Below, piece after piece: positions 7,561 through 13,249 of a stretch of DNA of 22,341 nt. The position numbers were made by a program, and so were the translations under genes. Source of the DNA: Desulfovibrio sp. UBA2564 (GTDB lineage: Bacteria; Desulfobacterota; Desulfovibrionia; Desulfovibrionales; Desulfovibrionaceae); NCBI GenBank assembly GCA_002340305.1, contig DDLU01000293.1, positions 1-22,341 of the forward strand, given 5' to 3'. The notes under the pieces are model-generated. The model worked only from the letters and a program-made list of their open reading frames with translations. It was not told the DNA's origin and did no database searches. Position 1 is the first letter of the stretch. Each line of letters opens with the position of its first letter.

Positions 7561-8052
7561 GTGAAAAAAGGAATTTCGCGGTTGGTATTTTTTTGCTGTG
7601 TGGTAATTTTTATTTCTGGTTGCGGAAAAAAAATGCTCGGGCCGTCTACTGTCCTAGGAAGTAGTTCAAATAATTTGAAACATTCTGTGGTTAAGATCGC
7701 ACGGGCTCAGATAGGTCATCCATATAAATGGGGTGGATCTTCGCCGTCAGATGGTTTCGATTGCTCAGGGTTGGTATGGTGGGTCTATAAAAAGCACGGC
7801 ATAAACGTTCCGCGCGTCTCGTGGCAGCAGCAAAATGCCGGGAAGGCGGTACGCAGAAGTGAGATTCAGGCTGGGGATATCGTGTTTTTTAAGATTCCGG
7901 GACAGGGTAAGAGTCTGCATACCGGAATTTATTCCGGCAACGGTTATTCATTTATACACAGTCCCAAAAGCGGTCATGCTGTGCGCGAAGAGTCAATGCT
8001 TAAGAATTATTGGCGCAGGTATTATATTGGTGCGCGCCGGGTGATAAAATAA
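7561..8052 (+). CDS. NlpC/P60 family lipoprotein (Spr-like cell-wall endopeptidase)
   Basis: The 163-residue protein has a lipoprotein signal peptide with lipobox ISGC (lipidated Cys21), then an NlpC/P60 domain from about residue 41. The catalytic triad is visible: Cys68 in FDCSGLV, His120 in LHTGIY and His133 in FIHSPKSG. Relatives such as Spr/MepS cut peptide cross-links or stem peptides in peptidoglycan. It is probably anchored in the outer membrane. The frame is open from a TTG at 7507 and has an ATG at 7543. GTG at 7561 is preferred because AAGGGG lies just upstream and it gives a standard-length signal peptide. It is monocistronic with a terminator right after the stop. Confidence 0.88.
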   Translation: MKKGISRLVFFCCVVIFISGCGKKMLGPSTVLGSSSNNLKHSVVKIARAQIGHPYKWGGSSPSDGFDCSGLVWWVYKKHGINVPRVSWQQQNAGKAVRRSEIQAGDIVFFKIPGQGKSLHTGIYSGNGYSFIHSPKSGHAVREESMLKNYWRRYYIGARRVIK

Positions 8053-8055
8053 AAA

Positions 8056-8088
8056 AAAGAGGAGTCAGCTTAAAGCGGACTCCTCTTT
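8056..8088. terminator. Bidirectional terminator between convergent genes
   Basis: An 11-base-pair perfect stem (AAAGAGGAGTC at 8056-8066 with GACTCCTCTTT at 8078-8088) has an inner GCTT/AAGC extension. It serves the peptidase gene on the plus strand and the 8112-8630 gene on the minus strand, where it is followed by a long T run. Confidence 0.85.
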
Positions 8089-8111
8089 CTTCTAGGTAGT
8101 AAAATAGCGGA

Positions 8112-8630
8112 TTATTGCACAGTGGAGCAGGTCGGGGGCTGGATGTGCGCACCGCTTCCTGCGTTCCCCAGTCTCTCAACGTAATTCTTGACTTCGTCCT
8201 GTTCGCGCCAACCGGAGTAAAGTTCTTTCCAGTCGTTAAAGTCCATGACCTCTGATTCAAGATAGGTTTCGTGTCCCTTGATCCAGAGGTTGAAGAGGTA
8301 CATCTCCATTTTGAAATCTTTGGAGTCGAAAACCTTGGGGACAATTTTGCTGCTGTATTTGGTACCGTCAAATCGTGCGCCGATGAAAGAACAGACGGTG
8401 TTCATGGATTTTTGCTGATCAATTTCCTCGTTGTTCATCAGATCGAGCAGGCCTTTGAGACCGGGGTATTCTTTATCGACCTGCGAGCAGACTTCTTCGG
8501 GGACTTTGACGGTCAGTTTCTTGCCTTCTTCAAAGATGAAATAAAATCTCATCCAGTGGTCGAACATGAAAACTTCAGATATATCTTCGACAGCCTGGTT
8601 GAATGCTTTATTTAACTTTACTTTTTTCAT
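8112..8630 (-). CDS. Unrecognised 172-residue soluble protein
   Basis: I do not recognise this family. The protein is hydrophilic and mixed-charge, without signal peptide, membrane segment or metal motif. It is rich in aromatic residues in short patches (MFDHWMRFYFIF, LYSGWREQDEV). The frame is open to 8729, but the ATG at 8630 is preferred: GAGGAG sits six bases upstream and the peptide begins MKKVKLNKAF. A plausible promoter (8692-8722) precedes it and a strong terminator follows, so it is probably a genuine monocistronic gene. Codon use resembles neighbouring genes. No function can be proposed from context. Confidence 0.8.
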   Translation of the reverse strand: MKKVKLNKAFNQAVEDISEVFMFDHWMRFYFIFEEGKKLTVKVPEEVCSQVDKEYPGLKGLLDLMNNEEIDQQKSMNTVCSFIGARFDGTKYSSKIVPKVFDSKDFKMEMYLFNLWIKGHETYLESEVMDFNDWKELYSGWREQDEVKNYVERLGNAGSGAHIQPPTCSTVQ

Positions 8631-8691
8631 GGTTATCTCCTCACAGGATTTTTGCCGTGGAGTGTGTTGCTCCGTTTCCGGCATGGATACT

Positions 8692-8722
8692 TTTATATGT
8701 TCATGATGTGGTCTGCCGTCAA
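8692..8722 (-). promoter_or_regulatory. Candidate promoter of the 8112-8630 gene
   Basis: On the minus strand TTGACG (8722-8717) precedes the overlapping -10 candidates CATATA (17-base spacing) and TATAAA (19-base spacing) within 8699-8692. This leaves a leader of about 55-60 bases. Confidence 0.45.
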
Positions 8723-8928
8723 GGGGCAAAATACGACTGCTTAAAAAATATACTTTTATTTTAAATGTTTAATTTGTGAAAAAAATATTTATCTAGTTTG
8801 AAAGCGAAGTCTGGCGAATTGTGTTAGCTTAAGTTCTTTACAATTGATCCCTTTTTAGGGTAATGACTCCTTCTTTGCAGCATATAATCGTGCAGCAAGT
8901 ACGAAAAAAATATTCAGGAGGTCTCCAA
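8723..8928 (+). promoter_or_regulatory. AT-rich region with promoter for the small basic protein gene
   Basis: The stretch is very AT-rich to about 8810. A perfect -10 hexamer TATAAT lies at 8883-8888, about 40 bases before the ATG at 8929. No good -35 stands at 16-18 bases upstream. A short inverted repeat CCCT-TTTT-AGGG (8849-8860) lies just ahead. Nothing else is seen. Confidence 0.45.
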
Positions 8929-9042
8929 ATGGGTAGGCACAAAAAGATCGAAAGAAAGAAAGAACTTCAGCGTAAACGTCATCGTAGAGCTAAAAGAATC
9001 AAAGCTCGCATCGCAGAAGCAAAGGCTGCAGCAGCCAGCTAA
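8929..9042 (+). CDS. 37-residue highly basic small protein
   Basis: A short ORF starts at an ATG seven bases after a near-ideal Shine-Dalgarno (AGGAGGT) and runs 37 codons to TAA. The product begins MGRHKKIERKKELQRKRHRR and ends in an alanine-rich stretch. Sixteen of 37 residues are Lys or Arg, against three Glu, so it should bind nucleic acid or an acidic surface. It is probably one or two helices. The composition recalls small ribosomal proteins such as bS21, but I cannot assign it to a family. A TATAAT box upstream and the strong ribosome binding site favour a real, well-expressed gene. It precedes the structured RNA region and the zinc-ribbon gene, and could be cotranscribed with them. 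Confidence 0.75.
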   Translation: MGRHKKIERKKELQRKRHRRAKRIKARIAEAKAAAAS

Positions 9043-9050
9043 TTTATTTT

Positions 9051-9215
9051 ACTGATCTGTTTCAGTCCCCGCGCAGATTTAATTCTGTATTAAGCGGGAC
9101 TGATCCGGTTCAGCCCCCTCATATTCAGGGACAGGTCCGCCAACCTCGGGTGCCGTGCTTATCTATATGTATGTAGACGGGCAAAAGCATGCAGCAGGTA
9201 TGGCGTGCCTTTTTT
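9051..9215 (+). ncRNA. Candidate structured RNA (leader/attenuator or small RNA) ahead of the zinc-ribbon gene
   Basis: The segment is dense in possible pairing. Three mini-hairpins share one geometry, a 4-base-pair stem with a 6-base loop: CTGA/TCAG at 9052-9065, CTGA/TCAG at 9100-9113 and AGGT/ACCT at 9133-9146. A larger hairpin, TCAGTCCC...GGGACTGA (9062-9103, one bulged C), excludes the first two. TCTATA/TGTAGA pairs at about 9162-9177. At the end, AAAGCATGC (9184-9192) can pair with GCGTGCCTTT (9203-9212, one bulge) and is followed by T to 9215, like a terminator. The overlapping AAGCATG can instead pair with CGTGCTT at 9154-9160. The terminator abuts the Shine-Dalgarno of the next gene. 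I match no known riboswitch or 6S RNA. Confidence 0.45.
9184..9215 (+). terminator. Probable intrinsic terminator or attenuator before the zinc-ribbon gene
   Basis: A nine-base-pair stem with one bulged C and one G-U pair is followed by six T (9210-9215). The ATG of the next gene lies only 14 bases beyond. This placement fits either the 3' end of a small transcript or transcription attenuation. Confidence 0.5.
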
Positions 9216-9228
9216 ATTGGAGGGTCTT

Positions 9229-9516
9229 ATGCCGATTTATGAATACCAATGTCATGAATGTCAGCAGATATTTGAAGAGTGGCAGACAAGCTTTGAAGAC
9301 AAAGAGCTAGAGTGTCCGGTCTGCGGTGGTGTAGCCACCAAGGTCCTGTCGCATTCATCCTTTGTACTTAAAGGCGGAGGCTGGTATTCTTCCGGTTACT
9401 GTAAAACCGACTCGGCTGCCGGGAAAACCGGTAACTCAAGTCCGGCGGGAAGCAGTACCAGTGCATCCACATCCTCGGATTCTTCCGCAAAGAGTTCCGA
9501 CAGCGCATCAAGTTAG
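9229..9516 (+). CDS. FmdB-family zinc-ribbon protein
   Basis: The 95-residue protein starts MPIYEYQC, typical of the FmdB family of putative regulators. The zinc ribbon uses Cys8, Cys11, Cys29 and Cys32 (CHEC and CPVC). The conserved segment FVLKGGGWYSSGY follows. The last 35 or so residues are low complexity, mostly Ser, Ala, Thr and Gly, and are probably disordered. FmdB was originally linked to regulation of formamidase/amidase genes, but for most members no function is established. The frame extends upstream to 9205, but the ATG at 9229 has GGAGG at the right distance and gives the family N-terminus. A strong terminator follows. Confidence 0.88.
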   Translation: MPIYEYQCHECQQIFEEWQTSFEDKELECPVCGGVATKVLSHSSFVLKGGGWYSSGYCKTDSAAGKTGNSSPAGSSTSASTSSDSSAKSSDSASS

Positions 9517-9526
9517 CTGATAGGCC

Positions 9527-9563
9527 AGACGGCCCGGTGTATTCCGGGCCGTCTGTTTTTTTG
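9527..9563 (+). terminator. Strong Rho-independent terminator after the zinc-ribbon gene
   Basis: A 12-base-pair GC-rich perfect stem (CAGACGGCCCGG at 9527-9538 with CCGGGCCGTCTG at 9545-9556) and a six-base loop is followed by seven T. Confidence 0.92.
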
Positions 9564-9605
9564 CGCTTTGAACTCCGGCCAATAAAAATCCCTGTGTCTT
9601 GTTCC

Positions 9606-9632
9606 GGCCTACCATATATTATATGGTTGGCC
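9606..9632 (+). promoter_or_regulatory. Long palindrome upstream of purB (candidate operator/promoter)
   Basis: ACCATATA-T-TATATGGT (9611-9627) is a perfect 17-base palindrome. It is flanked by GGCC on each side (9606-9609 and 9629-9632) with one T:T mismatch, giving a 27-base near-perfect inverted repeat. It contains -10-like TATATT/TATTAT strings. It ends 54 bases before purB and has no T run after it, so it looks like a protein-binding site rather than a terminator. The regulator is unknown. Confidence 0.45.
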
Positions 9633-9686
9633 CTGATCGTCTAAAACCTTACCTCATTTTCTGAACAACTAACCGGAATTGGTAAA

Positions 9687-10982
9687 ATGATTGAAAGATA
9701 TACCCGTCCCGCTATGGGTGAACTGTGGACTCTGGAGAACCGCTTCAGGGTTTGGCTCGAAGTTGAAATCGCTGTCTGCGAAGCATGGCACAAGCTTGGT
9801 CGCATTCCTGCGGAAGACATGGAGATCATCCGTGAGAAAGCTGACTTCGAACTGGATCGCATCCTTGAAATCGAAGAAAAGACCAAACACGATGTAATCG
9901 CTTTCCTGACTGCTGTGGAAGAGAAGGTCGGTCCTTCCTCCCGCTTCATCCATCTTGGTTGTACCTCTTCCGACATCGTCGACACTGCAAACGGCGTTAT
10001 GCTCAGCCGCGCGGGTAAGATGATTCTGGATGATCTTGATGAATTCCTTGAGGCTCTCAAAGAAATGGCTCACGCCAACATGGGCCGCATGTGCATGGGC
10101 CGTACTCACGGTATCCACGCTGAACCAACCAGCTTCGGTCTGAAAATGGCCGGTTTCTATGCTGAGTTCTCCCGTCACCGTGAACGTATTGCCGATGCTC
10201 TTAAAAGTGTCAGCGTAGGTAAAATTTCCGGTGCTGTAGGGACTTACGCATTGCTTGATCCCGAAGTCGAGCGCATCACCTGCGAGATTCTCGGAATCGG
10301 CGTCGATCCTATTTCCACTCAGATCGTGCAGCGTGATCGCCATGCTGACTTCTTTACTGCTCTTGGTCTGCTTGGCGGCGGTATCGAGCGTCTTGGTGTT
10401 GAACTGAGACACCTTCAGCGCACTGAGGTTCTGGAAGTCGAAGAAGGTTTCAGCAAGGGCCAGAAAGGTTCTTCTGCAATGCCTCACAAAAAGAACCCCA
10501 TTTCCGCTGAAAACCTCTGCGGTCTTTCCCGTCTGCTGCGTACCAATGGACTTGTTTCTATGGAAAACATGCCTCTCTGGCATGAGCGTGACATCAGCCA
10601 CTCCTCCGTTGAAAGGGTTATCATGCCTGACTCCACCATCCTCGCCGATTATATTCTCGGCCGTATGACCGGAGTAATCAAAAGACTGAAGATCAACGGC
10701 GACAACATGGACCGTAATTTGATGGCTTCCTATGGGTTGTTCTACTCCCAGCGCGTGCTTATCGCACTGGTTGAGACCGGACTTGAGCGCCAGAAGGCTT
10801 ACGAAATGGTTCAGAAAGTTGCTATGCACTGCTGGGAAAATAAAGTTTCTTTCCCCGATGAAGTCCGCAAGGATGAGATCATAAGCTCTTACCTCGATGC
10901 TGGTGCCCTCGATGAAGCTTTCGATATGGGCTACTACACCCGTTATGAAGAGATGATCTTCAAGAGGGTTTTTGGTGAATAG
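9687..10982 (+). CDS. purB: Adenylosuccinate lyase
   Basis: The 431-residue enzyme belongs to the fumarase/aspartase superfamily. The signature GSSAMPHKKNP is at residues 261-271 and contains the mobile-loop catalytic Ser. GRTHGIHAEPTSFG (near residue 135) carries the conserved His region. PurB catalyses two steps: SAICAR to AICAR plus fumarate in purine synthesis, and adenylosuccinate to AMP plus fumarate. Length matches the shorter bacterial PurB class. The ATG at 9687 has only a weak Shine-Dalgarno (GGAATTGG). It is flanked by terminators on both sides, so it is transcribed alone, probably under control of the palindrome at 9606-9632. Confidence 0.97.
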   Translation: MIERYTRPAMGELWTLENRFRVWLEVEIAVCEAWHKLGRIPAEDMEIIREKADFELDRILEIEEKTKHDVIAFLTAVEEKVGPSSRFIHLGCTSSDIVDTANGVMLSRAGKMILDDLDEFLEALKEMAHANMGRMCMGRTHGIHAEPTSFGLKMAGFYAEFSRHRERIADALKSVSVGKISGAVGTYALLDPEVERITCEILGIGVDPISTQIVQRDRHADFFTALGLLGGGIERLGVELRHLQRTEVLEVEEGFSKGQKGSSAMPHKKNPISAENLCGLSRLLRTNGLVSMENMPLWHERDISHSSVERVIMPDSTILADYILGRMTGVIKRLKINGDNMDRNLMASYGLFYSQRVLIALVETGLERQKAYEMVQKVAMHCWENKVSFPDEVRKDEIISSYLDAGALDEAFDMGYYTRYEEMIFKRVFGE

Positions 10983-11015
10983 ATTTTAAGGTATTGTTTA
11001 TAAATGACTTTTTGT

Positions 11016-11053
11016 CCCGGCACAGCTGTTAAAACTGTGCCGGGTCTTGTTTT
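11016..11053 (+). terminator. Rho-independent terminator of purB
   Basis: A ten-base-pair perfect stem (CCCGGCACAG at 11016-11025 with CTGTGCCGGG at 11035-11044) has a nine-base loop. It is followed by a T-rich tail (TCTTGTTTTTT). Confidence 0.88.
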
Positions 11054-11173
11054 TTGCAGTGTTTTTCCATTCATGTTAGTGCTAAAAAAGCTGCTTTTTA
11101 ATATTGTAAAAGTGTTGTAAGAAAGCTGTTTGAAAATAATGACTTGCTTGTAATGTTGTCTTGCACTTTGCTG

Positions 11174-11206
11174 ATTGACTAATCAATTATGGACATTGTA
11201 CTGTCC
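11174..11206 (+). promoter_or_regulatory. Two inverted repeats upstream of the YkuD/NTF2 gene
   Basis: ATTGA-CTAA-TCAAT (11174-11187) and GGACA-TTGTAC-TGTCC (11191-11206) lie side by side, 70-100 bases before the start of the cell-wall operon. TTGACT within the first repeat is -35-like, but I see no good -10 at the right spacing. They are candidate operators only. Confidence 0.3.
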
Positions 11207-11276
11207 TTATTATTTGCCATTAATGATTTTTATGTCGTTATCTTGCCGTCTTGGGCGATGGAGTATCGGGTTCGGA

Positions 11277-12545
11277 ATGATGCATTTCTTGAGAATTTTT
11301 ACAGCAGCCTTATTGTTGCTGGCAGGGCTCACTTCCCTTTGTTTTGCCAAGGGATGGGAACCTGTAATTGATCCGACCCCGTTGGTACCTGAATATATTG
11401 TTGCTGTTGATAAGAACTCCCAGAAGTTGCATGTACTGGTTCACAAAAGCCCTTTGCATGCTGATGCCAGCTTTACCTGCGCAACCGGACAGGTTGCCGG
11501 AGATAAAGAGATCGAAGGCGACCTTAAAACTCCTGAGGGTGTTTATTTTACAACCGGTAAACGAACAGGGTTACAGAATTTTTCCCTTTACGGGGAAATG
11601 GCTTTTCCTCTCGACTTTCCAAATCCCGTAGACCGTATCAATGGCAAAACAGGATATGGAATCTGGATTCACGGGCGCGGAAAGGAACTCGTTCCCATGG
11701 ATACCAAAGGTTGTGTTGCTCTGGTTAACGCCCATATGGATTACCTTGATACCAAGGTGAAGCCCGGAAGTCCGGTTATTATCGGGGAAAAGGTTAGCTG
11801 GAATAATGCCAACGACGGACAGTCCAATGAGTCCGTTGAGCTTGAAAAGCTGGTCCGTAAGTGGGTTGCGGACTGGGAAGCACGTGATGACGTTTTTTTC
11901 GATTCCTATGCCAAAGAACAGTTTGCCAAGTCCGAAGGTCGTTCTTTCAAAGCTTTCAAGGACAGAAAGAAACGTATTTTTGCCCGTGCAGGCTGGATTG
12001 ATATCGAGCTGTATGATCTGCATGCATTGCGCGGTCCCGGTTACTGGGTGACATGGTTTGACCAGTATTACCGTTCCGGAAGGCTTTCCTCTTCTTCATC
12101 TAAGCGGCTTTACTGGCAGAAAGTGGATGGAGAATGGAAAATTGTAGGCCGGGAATACGGTCCTTCCATCCGCTCACTGAAAGATAAATATCTCACCACC
12201 AAACGCAAAGGTGTGGAAGAGTTCCTTGCAGACTGGAAGGACAGCTGGCTTTCCGCCGATGTGGATAAATATATTTCCCGGTATGACTCACGGGCCAGGC
12301 AAGGTCGCCACAAGGGTGCTGAGTCCATTAGGAAAAATAAGCTTTTAATTTGGAAAGAACGCAAGCCTGTTGAAGTAGAGTTCGGCAAAGTTACTGTGCA
12401 TGAGCATCCTAAAGGCCTGCGAGTGGTTTTTAAGCAGAAATATTCTGATTCATCAGGATATGGCGATAATGGATTAAAAAAAATGATCATCCGCCCGGAA
12501 CAGGACAGTTGGCGGATAGTTGATGAACAATGGAGAAAGCTCTAA
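11277..12545 (+). CDS. Periplasmic YkuD-domain protein with NTF2-like tail (Csd6/Pgp2-like)
   Basis: The 422-residue protein starts with a signal peptide (MMHFLRIFTAALLLLAGLTS, cleavage near residue 25). An L,D-transpeptidase (YkuD) domain follows at about residues 40-175, with catalytic Cys146 in DTKGCVAL and His132 in IWIHGRGKE. The rest contains two segments that look like NTF2/SnoaL-type modules (about 185-305 and 310-422, each opening with a VxxWVADW/VEEFLADW-like helix). A YkuD domain joined to an NTF2-like domain is the architecture of Helicobacter Csd6 and Campylobacter Pgp2, which act as L,D-carboxypeptidases on peptidoglycan tetrapeptides to set helical shape. A cross-linking transpeptidase is the alternative. 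The frame opens at 11175, but the signal peptide places the start at 11277 or 11280. The stop overlaps the next start. Confidence 0.85.
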   Translation: MMHFLRIFTAALLLLAGLTSLCFAKGWEPVIDPTPLVPEYIVAVDKNSQKLHVLVHKSPLHADASFTCATGQVAGDKEIEGDLKTPEGVYFTTGKRTGLQNFSLYGEMAFPLDFPNPVDRINGKTGYGIWIHGRGKELVPMDTKGCVALVNAHMDYLDTKVKPGSPVIIGEKVSWNNANDGQSNESVELEKLVRKWVADWEARDDVFFDSYAKEQFAKSEGRSFKAFKDRKKRIFARAGWIDIELYDLHALRGPGYWVTWFDQYYRSGRLSSSSSKRLYWQKVDGEWKIVGREYGPSIRSLKDKYLTTKRKGVEEFLADWKDSWLSADVDKYISRYDSRARQGRHKGAESIRKNKLLIWKERKPVEVEFGKVTVHEHPKGLRVVFKQKYSDSSGYGDNGLKKMIIRPEQDSWRIVDEQWRKL

Positions 12546-13249
12546 TGGGCAATACCAAGTATAATGTTCTGTTTATGCGTGATGACGACACCGTCAAACG
12601 CTATCGCCTAAGCCCCTTTTGGCTGAAGGTTCTTTTCTGGATCGTTTTCATGCTCGCAGTCAGTGCTGCTGCCGGTACATGGGCCGGGTATACCTTCTGG
12701 GCAGAAAATGCCCAGCTTAAGCAGGATAAGATCGAGTTGCAGAAGAATCTTAATGATGCTTCCGTGCAGCTTGAGCGGCTTGAGAATGTTAACAAAATTC
12801 TTGATTCCTACGATCCTAATGAGTTGCAGTCCCTGTTGACCGCTGTTCCTGTTGAGGAGAAGAAAATCGAATCCGGACCTGTGGTGGATTTAAATAAGCT
12901 CCTTTTTTACAAGAACCTGATGCGTGCCGGTGTTGAGAATGTTAAGCTGCGTAAATCCGGTGGAAGTTTGGCTCTTAGTTTTGATCTGAATAACTTGCAG
13001 ACTTCATCTGCATTGAGTGGACTTGCCAAGGTCGAGTTGATCAAAAATAATGGCAAAGGTGTCCAGGTTAAAGCCAATCCTAATGATATGTCTTTTCATA
13101 TCCAGCGTTTCAAGGTTGTTAGAACCCGCTTTGGACTTCCGTCCGGTTCTAATTTGAAAGATGTCTACGGCATCAGGTTGATGATCACTACTAAAAAGGG
13201 TGAGTTGATTTTCAGTGAAGTATATCCTTTGTCGCGCGTTCTTAATTAG
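12545..13249 (+). CDS. Unknown membrane-anchored coiled-coil protein of the cell-wall operon
   Basis: The 234-residue protein is not recognised. Residues 1-25 are charged and cytoplasmic by the positive-inside rule. One transmembrane helix spans about 26-50 (FWLKVLFWIVFMLAVSAAAG). A coiled coil of about 30 residues follows (NAQLKQDKIELQKNLNDASV onward). The remainder is a predicted periplasmic domain rich in beta-type sequence. The topology, one helix plus coil plus small periplasmic domain, suits a scaffold for envelope enzymes. The ATG at 12545 overlaps the upstream stop (TAATG) with GGAG nine bases before it. The 3' end overlaps the next gene by 35 bases. Conserved tight packing between two carboxypeptidase-type genes implies a shared job; this is inference. 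Confidence 0.82.
   Translation: MGNTKYNVLFMRDDDTVKRYRLSPFWLKVLFWIVFMLAVSAAAGTWAGYTFWAENAQLKQDKIELQKNLNDASVQLERLENVNKILDSYDPNELQSLLTAVPVEEKKIESGPVVDLNKLLFYKNLMRAGVENVKLRKSGGSLALSFDLNNLQTSSALSGLAKVELIKNNGKGVQVKANPNDMSFHIQRFKVVRTRFGLPSGSNLKDVYGIRLMITTKKGELIFSEVYPLSRVLN

Noticed and set aside
9094..9142. tRNA-like segment (GCGGGAC...GTCCGCCA)
   Set aside because: The ends could pair like an acceptor stem, but only about 49 bases lie between them and no anticodon or T arm can be drawn.
9103..9215. SRP 4.5S RNA or 6S RNA
   Set aside because: A CAGGTCCG string recalls SRP RNA, but the conserved GGAAGCAGC part is missing. The 5' and 3' ends do not form the long closing stem expected of 6S RNA.
9669..10829. 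386-codon open frame on the minus strand
   Set aside because: It lies wholly antisense to purB, whose product is unmistakable. The frame is open because of purB codon bias; the peptide has no recognisable family and no ribosome binding site was seen.
11174..11187. FNR-type site
   Set aside because: TTGA-CTAA-TCAA has four bases between half-sites, whereas the FNR consensus TTGAT-N4-ATCAA needs six between TTGA and TCAA.
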